Below, piece after piece: positions 11,413 to 23,610 of a stretch of DNA of 64,000 bases. Position 1 is the stretch's first letter. The number at the start of each line of letters is the position of its first letter. The notes beneath the pieces were generated by a model. That model did no database searches. It worked only from the letters and a program-made list of their open reading frames with translations, and had not been told where the DNA came from. A program made the position numbers and the translations under genes. The stretch lies in assembly GCA_023101885.1 (NCBI GenBank), contig JALPQD010000027.1, positions 6,425,021-6,489,020 of the forward strand, read 5' to 3'. Source of the stretch: Typhlomys cinereus (Eukaryota > Chordata > Mammalia > Rodentia > Platacanthomyidae).

Positions 11413-11629
11413 CAGATGGTGACTGGCTTCCGCCTTCAGTTTCTGATCACCAGGAGATTTGGTGTGAAACCAAGGAATGCATTTCTGATAAAGGCCTGGG
11501 AACTGTGAATGATGTTTGGTTAGAGGCTTGGGGGGGCACACTTTCAGAATCGCTGCCCTAGGGAGCACATGTGTGTGTGTAACTGAAATACCATGGCTCC
11601 TGGCTGCCAGTCACCTGGCGGAAGCCAAT

Positions 11630-12020
11630 GAGCAGAGGCAGGAATTGAATCAGAAAACCAGCTTTATTCTGATAGTCCACAATCTGAGCAGATGATTAAC
11701 ACCTTCAACTCCTTGTTTCCCTTCCGGCCAGCAGATTAGATAGGGGAAAGGGGGTGGGGCCAAAGACAGAGTATCACTGTGGAGACAAGGAAAAGGGCAA
11801 CAGTCACTGTGGAGAGAAGGGGGCAGGTCAACAGACAGTTGGAGAAAAGAGGGCGGAGCCACAGACAGTCCCTGTGTAGCTCAATCTCACCCTCTGGTCA
11901 GGTGGTCTGAGCTCTGTGGTGACCTCACTCTCTGGTCCTCTGCATGCTCTCTCATCTGGGATGTCTAGAACCGCTGAGCTGGTTCTTGTCTACCAGGACG
12001 GACTTTGTTTTTCCTCTAGC
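11630..12020 (-). mobile_element. Possible LTR, antisense, with short internal tandem units
   Basis: 'cagctttattctg' is an antisense AATAAAGC signal. The body contains repeated 'cactgtggaga-aagg' units (about 11778-11850) like a U3 enhancer array. LTR identity is inferred from this layout; class not determined. Confidence 0.4.
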
Positions 12021-12039
12021 GCATCTGGGCTGTGGGAGG

Positions 12040-12360
12040 ATGCTTTAGTTTAATAACTCGCTGGTGTAATAAATACCTGGCCCCAAACTGCCGGGAGGGA
12101 CAAGGAGTTTTGTTCCAGCTCTTAGTTGCAGGCTGCGGTCAGCCCATTAACACAAGGAAATCACAGTGGCAGAGCCTGAGATACCATCACACTGGCAGCC
12201 AAGAGCAGCAAGCAGGAGGTGAACACAAGCCTGCAATTTGCCGGCTTTCTCCACCTTCTCCACGGGTCCAGCAAATGGTCCCACCCATGTGGACTGGGTT
12301 TCCCCACCCACTAGACAATTTCCCACAGGCCTGCTCAGAGGTGAACTTTAAGTAGATAAT
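12040..12360 (-). mobile_element. Possible LTR, antisense, MaLR-like
   Basis: The right part ('gtcccacccatgtggactggg', 'ctagacaatttcccacaggcc') resembles family A read in reverse. The left part resembles other rodent MaLR 3' regions. Diverged or composite. Confidence 0.45.
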
Positions 12361-12369
12361 TCCTCACAC

Positions 12370-13175
12370 GTGAGCTCAGAGGAACTTGACAGAATAACCG
12401 TGGCAGGGGGCTAGCTCAGAGTAAGCAAACCATCAACACGCCTATGTGCTAAACCAGTATGAAATGCACATGCTGGTCCTTTCTGCAGTATGGAGTGCAA
12501 GCATATTTTTATGAGGCAGAATATGAAACTTCCCTGACCACAGGGCTGGACTTTCCTGTATTGCCATCCTCTTCAGAGTTCTCCCCCCGTTTCCATGGCA
12601 ACATCTATAGTTTCTTCCGGACCAGCAGCATTAGCATCTGGGTGTCCATTCATTTAAAATCGGTCTTTCTATTCCCTGACCCTCATCCTCATTGCCTTCC
12701 CTGACCAGCCTTTGATAAACTCTCAAGGACAGGATAGTGCAGTGTGAATCTTACATCCGTAGTGTCTACCATGAAGGACCCGCTCCGGGAGCTTGAATAA
12801 ACGAGAGAATAATTGAAATGGGGTGTCTGCTTCTGGCTCTGTTGTCAAACCAGTCTTTTGGACAGAACTTACATGTTCTCTTCTCCCCTGTGGTTGTCAA
12901 GGCCTGAGATTTGTTCCTTGTCTGTGCTTATCTGGGGAGGATGTGATTTCCTGCTCGATCGCTTGGTGACCCGTGAACTCGCTCCATCCTTTCCCCCACA
13001 AAGCATGGTTTCCTGTCCTGTGAACAGATGCACGCTCCCACTCCCACCCGAGAAGTCCCCCAGGCTGCTGTTCTGCAAGCCCATGACCCTGACATCAGTT
13101 CCGCTATAACTTTACAGCAGATCTGTCCTTTGCTAGAGGGCTGCTGACATCCTTCTTCACCTTTGTGTGTTGTTT
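12370..13175. other. No gene recognised
   Basis: Short open frames up to 98 codons, no recognisable domain, no named repeat. Confidence 0.45.
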
Positions 13176-13177
13176 TG

Positions 13178-13250
13178 TTTCGTTTCCAAGGCTGGGGACC
13201 AAAGTCAGAGACTCATGCATGCTGGGCAAGTTCCCTGGCCCCGAGCTAGC
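13178..13250 (-). mobile_element. ID-class SINE head, antisense
   Basis: 'catgcatgctgggcaagttcc' and the preceding 'gctggggaccaaagtcag' match the antisense ID/B4 head. Confidence 0.55.
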
Positions 13251-13785
13251 TTTTGACTCATCTGATAAACTTCAGATTGTTAACATCCACAGCTATTTCA
13301 TTTTCTAGCATGACACCAACATTGTCCACAGAGATGGGAGATCTCACCTCGGTGATAAAATCTCATGCCCCCTCCCAACCCTGAAGGGCACCCCTGTGTC
13401 CACAGTGGAGGGGACCTGGGCCCTTCCAGGCTGTGTCTGTGACAGCCTGTGTTCTTCTGAACTGTCCCTGTAGGAAGCAGCCTGCCTGAGTCACAGGCTA
13501 AGGGACCAGGTCTTATTGACCCATGCTGCCAGCTGCGCTCAACTCCAAGGTGGCTTGAGAGACCCACTGAGGCAGGGAGGAGGGGGCCAAGATGGACCCA
13601 AAGCCAGGAAAGAACTCCTACGAAGTGATCCTCCACTCCTAATCCAGGAAAGTGCTCTTAGGAAGTGGTCCTTTGCTCCAACTTGCTTACCTCGGGCTGA
13701 GGAGTGCTAAGTCAGTGATGACAAATACACACTAATTCCTTTCTATGGAACAGAGCACAAGTCTATCTTTATAAAATGATATGAA
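13251..13785. other. No gene recognised
   Basis: Overlapping short frames on both strands (up to 112 codons) without domain similarity. Confidence 0.45.
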
Positions 13786-13789
13786 AATG

Positions 13790-14115
13790 TACAGTGCTTG
13801 CCGCAAAAGCTTGGGGACCAGGTTCAGAGCTTCTAGATCCATGCAAAGGCCAGAAATGGTGGCTTAGACCTGTAATCTCAGCACTGTATGAGGGCAGAGA
13901 CAGATCCCAAAGGCTCACTGATGGGACTGTCTAGGCTTAAACAGCAAGCCTTAGGTTCAGTAAGAGACCCTGTCTCAGAAAGTAAGATGGAGAGCAGTAG
14001 AGGAAGGAACCTGATCTTAAACCTCTTTGCTTTTACATGTGCATGCATGGATGAGCTCACTCCCATCTACATGTGCTCACACACACACACACGCACACAC
14101 ACACACACACGCATG
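13790..14115 (+). mobile_element. B3-class SINE, sense, with (CA)n tail
   Basis: Body has 'gtaatctcagcactgt', 'gagaccctgtctcagaaag' and 'agtaagatggagagcagtag', then a (CA)n tail at 14082-14113. The head is diverged. Confidence 0.8.
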
Positions 14116-14639
14116 CACTTCATAAAAGGTACACAATGCTCTCACTCTGACAGATCAGGAAGCATGCATCAAGACAGTCTTCCCTGCAGTCTTTATGATG
14201 TAAACCTGCTAACCAAAGTGAGTAATCAGAGACTACTGTGATAAATGACATTTTCACCAGTTTTGAGGGGGGGGAAAGGCCCAGAAAATGCCGAATCTTT
14301 TCTGAGTAGCAATTCCCAGCATTATCCAAGCCAAATTGCTTGTTGGTTTTAAATGGCAATGTACAGATTTCACCCAGCAAACCACCAATCTCAAGCTGTT
14401 TGGAGCAATGCCCAATATTCATACATGTATACACACAATGCATGTTGACATTAAGGCAGGATTAGAGTAGCTATGCTGGGATGGGTCTCTCAAGGTCTTA
14501 GAAGGTCTTTGGAATTCTTGAAGGTCATCTCTCACTGCTGGAATCTCGCTGAAGGAACACCCCTGCTGAGAAACTGGCTCCAACCCTTCCAGAGATAAGA
14601 TGGCCAACTTCCCTATGAAGGAATTATGGAAATAAGCTC

Positions 14640-15069
14640 TCCATACCAAGCAACTTGACCTAGCCTGCAGGGGCGCCCAAGAGCAACTGGGTTGGGCCCC
14701 AATGGGAGTTAACCAATGAGAAAAAGCTAGTTTCCCATGCTTGTCTAGGTGTATAAATATGCCTGACCCTGGCAGCCATCTTTGGTGCCCTAGCCCCTCA
14801 CGATACTCGAGGTGCCATGGGTTCTTTATCTTGCCTGCTCCTCACGGAGGTGCCCTAGCCCCTCATGGCACTCCAGTGCCATGAATCCATTTCTTGTTCC
14901 TTGCTCCTCATAGATTCCATGCCTAGGATCCATGATTTCTCCAGTGACCTAGCCCCTCATGGCACTCCACATCTAGAGTCCATGAGTCCCAACTTCTAAT
15001 AAACTCTGCCTTAATCCTTGACACATGTTCTGGTTTCAATCTTCGACTCTGGAACACAAGAATCCTACA
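14640..15069 (+). mobile_element. Solo LTR (family G)
   Basis: Has a promoter-like TATA box ('gtataaatatg', about 14750), AATAAA at 14998, and the 3' end 'ttcgactctggaacacaag...ctacaaca'. The 3' end matches, in opposite orientation, the LTR at 62100-62540 ('tttggctctggaacacaag'). The transcribed part carries three copies of 'tagcccctca' (14791, 14856, 14950) as a degenerate internal repeat. Class not fixed; TATA and poly(A) spacing fit an LTR. Confidence 0.75.
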
Positions 15070-15309
15070 ACATTGGGACAGTTGTTTCCTGTCCCTGCAA
15101 CAACATGAAAATGGAAGTGAGGAAGTCTCTTTTTTATTGTGTGCATCTCTGAATCTTTCTGCTTATTTGCAAGAATCATTACTTTCCTAATTAAAAAAAT
15201 AAGAATTGAATAACCCAACATGTTTACAAGATAAGGTGAGTTTGTGAGGAAGAGAAAGGAAAACAGGCCTCATTGTAGCTCAGGTTGGCCTCAGATTCAC
15301 TATGTACCA

Positions 15310-15534
15310 GAGGATGACCTCAGTTGGCACCAATGTAGCTCAGTGGATAGAGTGCTTGTCTAGCATGCAGGAAACTCTGGGTTCCTTCCAACGCCACGAA
15401 AACCAGGGTTGGCAGAGCATACCTGTAATCTCAGCACTTGGGAGACGGAAGCCAGAGAGTTGGATATTTAGGGTTATCCTCGGCTATACAGTTAGTTGGA
15501 GGCCAGCATAGCCCACATAGGCCCTGTCAAAAAG
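15310..15534 (+). mobile_element. B4 SINE (ID + B1 fusion), sense
   Basis: ID-like head ('gtagctcagtggatagagtgcttg') followed by a B1-like part ('cctgtaatctcagcacttgg', 'ttggaggccagcatagccc', 'cctgtcaaaaag'). Confidence 0.9.
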
Positions 15535-15669
15535 AGAGGGAAAGAAGAAAGAAAGAAGAGAAAGAAGAAAGGAGGGAAAGAGAAGAAAGGAAGAGAAAAA
15601 AAGAAAGAAAGAAAGAAAGAAAAAAGAAAAAGAGAAAGAAAGAAATTGAAAGAAAGAGAAAGAAAAAAG
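15535..15669. repeat. GA-rich simple repeat, left half
   Basis: Purine-rich tail of the B4 SINE. It is interrupted at 15670 by an LTR and resumes at 16089. Confidence 0.9.
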
Positions 15670-16088
15670 TATCATAGTTAGGCACAAGTGTCAACTTGAC
15701 AGTTGAGGGTTTGAACTCTGGGCACATTTGCAGAGAATTAATAGTTGAGTTAAGCCCAGAACAAACCTGCAGAAGATTGTCTAGCTGATGGGAACGGTCC
15801 AGCCCGTGGTGGGTGGGATTAGGCCCTGGAATAAAAGACAGAGAACTGGTTAAGAGAGGCGGCATCCTTATTTGGCCAGACATGCTAGTCTAGCAAGTGG
15901 GGATCATCCCTCTCTCAGACATTACACAGAGATGGTGTGGCCAGTTCCCTCAGTCCTGGTATTGGTACATGCTCTCCTGTCAAACTGGACTATGAGCTCT
16001 AACTGGACTGTTATAAAGAAATAAACCTCTTGTTCCCTTAAGCTATTTAGTGGTCATTTATCAGCAACTATGCAGGCAAACTGCAACA
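15670..16088 (+). mobile_element. Solo LTR, MaLR-type family A, inside a GA microsatellite
   Basis: Complete family A LTR from 'tatcatagttaggcacaag' to 'aaactgcaaca', with AATAAA near 16019. Both flanks are GA-rich, so it was inserted into the SINE tail. The TSD cannot be distinguished from the repeat. Confidence 0.92.
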
Positions 16089-16205
16089 GAGAGAAAAGAG
16101 AGAAAGAAGGAAGAAAGAAAGGAAGAAAGAAGGAAGGAGGGAGGAGGAGGAGAAAGAAAAAAGGAAGAGAGAAAAGAGAAGGAAAGAGAGAGAGAGAGAA
16201 AGAGG

Positions 16206-16249
<44 letters not shown>

Positions 16250-16250
16250 T
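16089..16250. repeat. GA-rich simple repeat, right half
   Basis: Continues the purine tract after the LTR and ends in pure (GA)n from about 16214. Confidence 0.9.
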
Positions 16251-16705
16251 TAAAATACATGTCACGATGTACCGTCACCTGTGAGCCAGTGTGAACGCTT
16301 CTTCTTTCAGTTGGCTTTTGTCAGGCATGTGGTAGCAACAACAAGGAGAATAGCCGGCACAGAATCTGAGCATCAAAGATCTCCACCTGGGGTCTCAGTG
16401 TGGCAAGAGGGGGACAGTAAGTTCTAGACACATGCTTTACCTTGCCAACTCCCCCTTCCCCAAACTCCTTAAGCTCCAACTTCTCTCTCCTGAGGACTCC
16501 ATGGCAATCCCATTGTCATACAGTTGGACGCTTTCTGCTCCCCAGGCAGGGCTGCTTCTTTCTGGTGAGAGCGCTCCACCTCTGGAACTAGGGTTGTCTC
16601 CTGCAGATGTTCCGGGGCTAAGGTCAACCTCGCTGAACATCTGCCAGGACGTCTCATGACCATGGGATCTCATCCATCCATGTGAGCCAAGTTTCATGAC
16701 TGCAT

Positions 16706-17305
16706 TGGATGGAGCTGAGGCGCTGGCTCAGTCAGTTACGTGCTTGCAAGCGTGAGCGCCTGAGTTCAAGCCCCAGCACCCACCTAAGAAAAGTAGAGTG
16801 GGCCTTATCTGTGACCCCAGTGCTCATTGGCAGTGAGTCAGTGAGGTGAGTGAGACAGTGAGAGACCAGAGAGGCAAAGTGGAGGGCAACTGAGGAAGAC
16901 ATTGATGTCAACTTCTGGTTTCCTCACACATGCATATGAACACACAAACATACACAGTCACACACAGACGCATACACACATCACATAGTCATGCGCACAC
17001 ACACACATGCATACACCACAGAGGCACACAGACAGTCACACTCATAGACACACATGGTAATACATGCATACACGCATATGCACAGAGACACACACATAGA
17101 CACAAAGAGTCACAGACACATGCACAAACAGAGACACAAACACACCTATACCACACAGCCACATACCTAGACATACATATACACAGTCACACATACAGAG
17201 ACACACCAGTCACACACACAGAGACACACACAGACACATAAACACAATTGTGCACACAGTCACATGCACACCCCCCCACACACATACACACACACTCTGA
17301 AAGTG
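16706..17305 (+). mobile_element. B3-class SINE with long CA-rich tail
   Basis: Head 'gcgctggctcagtcagtta...gagttcaagccccagcaccc' and body 'gaggaagacattgatgtcaac'. The tail from 16925 to 17305 is about 380 bases of CACA/CATA/GACA repeats, much longer than usual. Confidence 0.85.
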
Positions 17306-18025
17306 TATTTAAGGCCACTCACATTTGAATTTTCATCTATTTTCCCCCCTTTGAAATTTTGTTTCTATTTTTATTAGCCTCCTCTTTATGTATTTTGTGT
17401 ATCCTTGTGAGCCATCTGCCATCCCTTGTAGACTTCACTGGCATATAAATACATACATATATGCGTACATAAAAATATATGCTGATATTTGAGAAGACCA
17501 TCTCTAACACAAATTCATCTTTCGAGGTGACTGATACTCCACAGAGTTGGAGTGGAGAGGGAGTTGGGCTGTCGATGTGCACACGCCCACCATCTTCAGA
17601 CCCTCCCTCCCCTCACTCTCTGGGATTCAGGTCACGTGAGAAACAAGCTAGAGAGAGACTGATATTTTAAATAATTCTTCATGTGACCCACAAGGCTTTC
17701 TGTTACCCTACCTCTTCCTCATGGCTCAGAGTCACATGTCAGGCTTCTAGTTGTATTCTTGCACGTGGTCAGAAGCCGCCTTTCTGCCAGGCTGGCTTCT
17801 TTCTCCATGGCAATGCCATCCTGGGGTTCTGAAGGAGTGATGCCCCCAGGCTTCAGAGAGATAACAGAAGCAGGAACTAGCTGAAGGACTCTGCTAGGTC
17901 ATCTGCTGAGCCTGGAAAGAGGCCTTGTCCACTTTGTGACCAAATGTCACTCAAGTTAGCATCTCTCATCCTCTAGGACTATTCAGTGTAGAGAAATAGT
18001 TGACTCTTTGGAGAATTGAATTCTT
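17306..18025. other. No gene recognised
   Basis: AT-rich to mixed sequence, no repeat named, no credible open frame. Confidence 0.45.
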
Positions 18026-18027
18026 CA

Positions 18028-18235
18028 TTGTGCATGTGTGTATGTGGTATGTGTGTGTGTGTGCATGTGTGGATGTGTGTCTGTGTGTCATATGTGTGTT
18101 TGTGTGACTATGTCTGCATATGTGTGCATCTGTGTGTATATTCATGTATGTCTCTGTGTGTGTATGTATGTGCCTATGCCTACCTACATTTGTGTATGTA
18201 TATGTCCATGTGTGTGTGTGTCTGTGTTTCCTCTG
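18028..18235. repeat. TG-rich simple repeat
   Basis: Imperfect TG/TATG repeats that generate spurious cysteine/valine-rich frames. Confidence 0.9.
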
Positions 18236-18604
18236 ACCATCACACAGCTCTCACCGAAGGCCACTGCCTGAAAGTCCAAAGTCCACTGATGGTGCAGCAT
18301 AGACTGCAGCAGCTTATCTGATGGAGATTATGTGCTGCCGTCAGAAGGGTGTGGGGGAAGCTGGGGCGAGGCGTACAATGTTCTGTCCAGGCCAGTGTAG
18401 ATCAGCACACTGGCCAGCAGTACTTGTCCATCACACAGACCCCTCTGCTGTGACAGAAGCTGGAAGGTCCTCATACTTGCCTCCTCTGTCCTCTCTGTCA
18501 AATAAATGCTCCCAGAGGTCCCGAGAGTGTCAGTCCTCCCATGATTGGACCTCTGGGGCTTCCTATAACTGAAACTTATGATTCTGAGTAGCGCTATGGT
18601 ATTC

Positions 18605-18624
18605 ATACCAGGAGATGACCAACA

Positions 18625-18660
<36 letters not shown>

Positions 18661-19022
18661 TGTGTGTCTGTGTGTCTGTGTATCTGTGTATTTGTGGTGT
18701 ACATAGGTGCATGTGTCCATGTGCATGCATGCAGACACCAAGAGTTGTTTATTGAGATCTTCCCTTACTGTTCCTCTACTTTGTGTTTCTGAGACAGGGT
18801 CTGATCATGTGGGCTAGGCTGGCTAGCCAGCCAGCTCCCGGGATCCACTCACCAATTGCTGGAGTTACAGGCACATGTGGCTATCATCAACTTTTATGTG
18901 GGAGTTAACGAATTGAATTTAGATTCTCTTGCTTCACAGCAAGCTTTCTTTTTAACATTTTTTTTTTTTTTTTTTTTTTACGGCAAGCTTTCTTATGCAT
19001 TGAGGCTATCTTCTTAGCCCCC
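18605..19022 (-). mobile_element. B3-class SINE, antisense, with (TG)n tail
   Basis: (TG)n tail 18626-18690, B-type centre 'tgagacagggtctgatcatg', and an antisense tRNA-derived end near 18995-19022. It is split by the poly(T) insertion described separately. Confidence 0.8.
18939..18994 (-). mobile_element. Poly(A)-tail-only retroposition with TSD
   Basis: GCAAGCTTTCTT occurs at 18939-18950 and 18983-18994. Between the copies are a few bases and 22 consecutive T (18958-18979). That is the structure of a minus-strand retroposed insert reduced to almost nothing but its A-tail. Confidence 0.7.
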
Positions 19023-19029
19023 AACTTTT

Positions 19030-19590
19030 CCCATTTTATAGATAAGGTGTGCTGCAGGGCCAGCCATTCTGTCGATTTGTCTTTTTTCATTCTCTTTCAG
19101 AAACTCTCTCAATCCAGCAAATATTGAATACCCAGCACCATGTATTTACTGGATTATAAAGATCAATATGGCCAGTTCTGGGCTCTCAGTCATGTGAGGT
19201 CTTAGAGTCAAATACATGTTCCTTGTAGCTATACTGACCTCGAATGCCATTTACGATGAGATCTCTTTATTTCCAGGAGTTTCTGAGCATCTACATTCTC
19301 TGAGTTTTTTTTTTTTCCCCCAAGAAACTTTGTATCTCTCTGTAGGTTTTCCTAGTGGAAGATTAGCCCTTGGAAGAGTTGTCATTTTTTCCTCCTTGTT
19401 TATTTTGGCTGCTGTCATCCCATATTTCCCATGGCTGGCCTTTCTAAGGTACTCAGGCAAGATATAGCCACGGCTGAATGGTTTGGATGTTCAACACCTG
19501 CTGCATTAACTGTTCTTAGCAAGCAAATGTCTCCCCACCCTAGGTTGGGTGGAACAACATCCAAAGCAATAATTCCACCAAAGCCCAGCC
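19030..19590. other. No gene recognised
   Basis: Unassigned sequence with a short T/C-rich stretch at 19306-19321. Confidence 0.45.
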
Positions 19591-19594
19591 TTGA

Positions 19595-19940
19595 GAACTA
19601 ATGAGTTTATGGGGTGTGATTAACAGTGTGGGCGAGAAGTTGCTTATCAGGCAACTCCCAACACAGTTGTGTGATCACAAAGTCCCACCCCATCATGGAC
19701 AGCCTCACGGATGGGTCACAGAGTCCCACTGTCAATCAACTTTCTACTTTCTGTAGCACCTCCCAAGATGCCTTGTGCCTGGGGGAGGACAGGAGGGAGT
19801 GATGGACAGAATCCAAGGTGAGGGATCTATGAACTTTCTTCACCTGCTTCTGCCTTCAACAGCTCTGTCACCATCACCTAGGCAGCCCTGTATTCAATTA
19901 TCTACCATGGCTGCTGGACTCAGGAGCTTTTATTCTGAGC
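19595..19940 (-). mobile_element. LTR-like repeat (family D), antisense, diverged
   Basis: 'aatgagtttatggggtg' followed by 'cagtcccac'-type blocks and 'caccatcacctaggcag', like the 3425 and 41110 copies. Weak. Confidence 0.4.
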
Positions 19941-20339
19941 AGAGCAATGGTGTGGTTGGTGAAGTGAGCATTCCACAATGGCACCTTTTACTTAGGACTT
20001 TTGTTTCATTTTATTTTGGTTTGGTTTTATTTTATTTTATTTTCATGCTGGGAATTTGCAGCCTTAGCCCTGAGCAGTGACTCACTGGGTTTTAGGGCAA
20101 AGGCAGCCATGCTGAAATGACCTGGTGGAATATTAAAGGACAAAGCTGATCCTCAGAGGGGAGCCAAAGAGCTTGGTCACCAGAACATTCCTCAGACGCG
20201 ACCTGTGACAGGAAATATTAGATTTAGCCTGAGCAGGATGCTCTCTGACACACATGACTTGAATGCTCAGGGGGATTGACAGACTATGAAAATATGTAAG
20301 GGTCACACACAGGACCATGACAAAGGGAAACTAACATGA

Positions 20340-20484
20340 GGGAGAGACTTAAGAAATACAGTGTAATAGAGCTGAGGGCCTGATGGCCAAGGGAAATATA
20401 GTTAGTCTTAAGGTGGGAGAGCATTAGAACAGAAGAGAGCGCTTAAAGTCAGAGAGGATACAGAGAGAAAGAGAACAGAGAGAG

Positions 20485-20562
<78 letters not shown>

Positions 20563-20700
20563 CAGGATTGGGAGCTATATTTTTGTGGCCTTCTGTGGCT
20601 AAGAAATTCCTATGGAAGTAGGGTGGTGGGGGTGGGAGGTGAAAAACTGCCAGGGGTTTAGGAGGTGTGGTGTGTTTGGGGAGTTAATCTGCACATTGCA
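20340..20700 (-). mobile_element. LTR fragment (family G), antisense, with internal (GA)n
   Basis: 'taaggtgggagagcattagaacag...aaagtcagagagga' is nearly the same as 'aaggtgggagagccttagagcag...ggtcagagaga' in the 62100-62540 LTR. An expanded (GA)n lies at 20486-20563. Confidence 0.65.
20486..20563. repeat. (GA)n microsatellite
   Basis: Almost pure GA dinucleotide with a single short interruption near 20532. Confidence 0.95.
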
Positions 20701-21311
20701 ACAGGCTGGGACCCAGAGCCACAGGGATATGAGAGGGAGCCCGGAGCCAGGGCCACGTGGAAAGAAGAGAAAACCAGTGAGCAGGAGCGGGCGAGGAAAG
20801 CCAGAGCATTCTCTTCTGCTGGTTTCTGTTTTCTCAGAGAAATTCAAGGCCAGGTCTTCAGCTGAGTGTAGGACTGGGCAGGCAACTGGAGAAGAGAGAT
20901 GTGTGGATTGCTCACCATGGAGCAGGGTGTGAATTCCCTGGTGGGAGTGATAAAGCACTCTGGGCCCACTGGAGGTGTCTGGTGTGTATTTAGCCTGAGA
21001 TGAGCCATTCTGGTTGCCTACTTCTTAGGCCATTTTTCAGCTGTGTGTAAGGAACAAGGAGAAAGCTGGATTTTCTCAGGGCTGCTTACTGATTATAACT
21101 GAGGTCGAGGGGAGCAAAGAAATCGCTCGTAACCGTAGAAGACCAATCATAACGACTGACCACAACAGGCAGGGAGAGAGTTAGGACACAAGTGAAAGAC
21201 TGATTAAAATTATAGGGCAAGGATGAGCTGAGGTATGAGTGAACTGAAACTAGAATTTAGCTCCTGTACTCACCAAAACCAGAGGGAGGAAGTGAATCTT
21301 AAGATCACCCT
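20700..21311. other. No gene recognised
   Basis: Short frames only; a part of it may belong to the preceding LTR. Confidence 0.4.
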
Positions 21312-21590
21312 TGGGGCCAGGGAGATAGCTTAGAGAGCTGCTTGCTGGGTATGTGTGAAGAGGGCCGTTCAGAGCCCCAGCACACAGGTTAATGCCAATG
21401 AGAGCGGTGACCTCCTATAATCCTGTCCCCAGGGAGGTGGAGACAAAGGAATCGGTAAGCTCAAGGTTCAGCTGAGAGTTTAACTCAATGTAAGGCCAAG
21501 AGCAACTGAGGAAGACTCCTAGTGTCATCCTTGGGTCTCCACGCATATGCACATACACATGCAAACATACTGCACACGACAGCCCCCCCA
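21312..21590 (+). mobile_element. B3-class SINE, sense
   Basis: Head 'ggggccagggagatagctta', then 'ggtggagacaaaggaatc', 'gcaactgaggaagactcct', and a CA-rich end. Confidence 0.85.
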
Positions 21591-21774
21591 TACAACAAAC
21601 TTCTTTATAGTCAGAGAGCCAACATCTGAAATCTTGGATTAGCAGCCATGTCTTCCATTTCATCTTTAGCCAAGCAGATTAGACAGGGAAGAGAAACAAA
21701 GGCAGCCAGTCATTCCAAAATTTCATCTGCTCCTCTGGGGGTATGGCCAGTCTCATTCCTGAGACTTATGGTGT

Positions 21775-21935
21775 TGGTTCCCTTTCCTTTCTCCTCCCCT
21801 CCCCTTTCCTCATATCTTCTATCTCTCTCCCCCTTATTCCTGCCCCCCCCGTCTCTCTCCTTTCCTTTCCCCCTTTTTCTTCTCCCTTCCCTCTTCCTTC
21901 TCTCCCTCTCTTCCTCTTTTCCTCTCTTTGCCGGT
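21775..21935. repeat. Pyrimidine-rich tract
   Basis: About 160 bases almost entirely C and T on the plus strand. Confidence 0.85.
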
Positions 21936-22439
21936 CTGTCTAGCAACAGTTTCAGATACCCAGGCTGGTAAGTCTTGTCTTTCTCCCAGGTCATTCATTT
22001 GGATGGTACGTAGATCAAAGGTTAACTCAGAGCCAACAGTCTCAGCAGTGTGGACGTGCTGGGCTACTTCCAGTACTGACATGCAGGTTCCGTTCTACAA
22101 CGTGAAGTGCAAGCAGGCACTTATGACACAAAGTATAAAGCACCCTGTCCAAGAGATGGCAGAGTCAAAGATCCTTTGATAACTTTTGACACTGGAGGAG
22201 AGAGGGAATGAGTCAGAGGTGGCTGGGATGTGTAACACAGCAAGACTGTGGAGGAAAAGAGCTGGAGGCGAACAAGGTTCAGGGAACAATGTGGAAGAGG
22301 GGGCAGAAAAGAATGTAAGAGCCTGAGGATGGGGAAGGTGCTGCCAGACAATACACTCTGTTCACAGCAGGACAGGGCTGCCTCACCTAAGAATTCACTG
22401 CAGTGATATCCACTTCCACAGAATCTACCAACACTTCCC

Positions 22440-22770
22440 CATGGAAGGGGGACAATCTCAAGAGAAGCTACACCTTCCTGAGAGACTGTTGACGGCTAAT
22501 GCTGGACAGGAGAAGGGGAGCTTATTCCCTCAATGACGTACTCACTGATAAGTCATCAGTGGCCCAGCAAGTGCTCAGGCACCTGCCAGCACGGACATCC
22601 CACATGAAGAGCAGTGGGCCACATGTACAGAAGATGTGGAAGTAGGAAGGAGACTGGCTGGAAAGGAGAAAGTATCAAGAGGAAGAAGAAGGGTGGATGA
22701 TGTAGTATGGGAAAACACATAAATTCATTGCATACATTTATGAAAGTGTCAAAGAATTAAAAAAAAAACT
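22440..22770 (+). mobile_element. LINE-1 3' UTR fragment (Lx-like), sense
   Basis: 'tgttgacggctaatgctgga', 'tcactgataagtcatc' and the end 'gaaagtgtcaaagaattaaa' followed by an A-run match the order of rodent Lx-type 3' UTRs. Non-coding. Confidence 0.7.
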
Positions 22771-22989
22771 GAAGAAAAAGTCCTAGACAATACCTAGACA
22801 ATTGTGCTTGTTACAATACTCCTTCAACATTCAATTCACACAATGTCAGGCAGATCCTTGGGCTAATGACTCTGACCCACAAGACTGCCTTTTACACAGA
22901 CAGAAGAGCCAGGTTGCAAGCTCGGCTGATTCAGCCATTATAAATTGAGGAGTCTCAGTATCCTCTCCTGGGATGAAGACATTTTTTGA

Positions 22990-23129
22990 GCCAATTACTA
23001 GTTGTGTATGTGCGTATATGGTGTGTGTATGTGCATACATGTGCATGCATATTAGTATATATGTGCAGATGTGGGTGTATGTGGTATGTGCATGCATGCA
23101 TACATGCAAGTGTGCGTGCATGTGAATAT

Positions 23130-23174
<45 letters not shown>

Positions 23175-23179
23175 ATATG
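22990..23179. repeat. TG-rich repeat with (GT)n at 23131-23173
   Basis: Tail of an antisense B3 SINE whose body continues at 23611 beyond an inserted LTR. Confidence 0.9.
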
Positions 23180-23610
23180 TGTTATAGTTAGATTCAAGTG
23201 TCAACTTGATGGTTGAGTATTCCAGCTCTGGGAACATTTGTAAAGAATCAGTGTTTAGGCCCAGAGCAAGTCTACAGGAGATTGTCTGCCTGATAGGAAA
23301 GTCCAGCCCATGGTAGGGATGGCTAGTCCTTGGGCAGGTGAATAAGATGGAGGGAACTGGGTCAGGGAATCAGCATCTTTTCGTATACTTGACTAAGCAT
23401 GCTGGTCTGGTGAAGTAGGGATTGTCTCTCTCTCAGCTGTCCTTTGGATATGGAGTGGCCAGTTTCCTAAGCCCTTGGTATTGGTACGGCCTTTCCCACC
23501 AAAATGGATTAAGAACTGCAACTGGACTGTCGGAAACCAGAACACTCCTCCTTGTTCCCTTAAGCTGTTCAGTCATTATGTTATCAGCAACACGCAGAGT
23601 AACTGCAACA
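23180..23610 (+). mobile_element. Solo LTR, MaLR-type family A, inside a SINE tail
   Basis: Starts TGTTATAGTTAG, ends 'agtaactgcaaca'. The left flank is (TG)n and the right flank the rest of an antisense B3, so the LTR split the SINE between tail and body. Confidence 0.9.
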
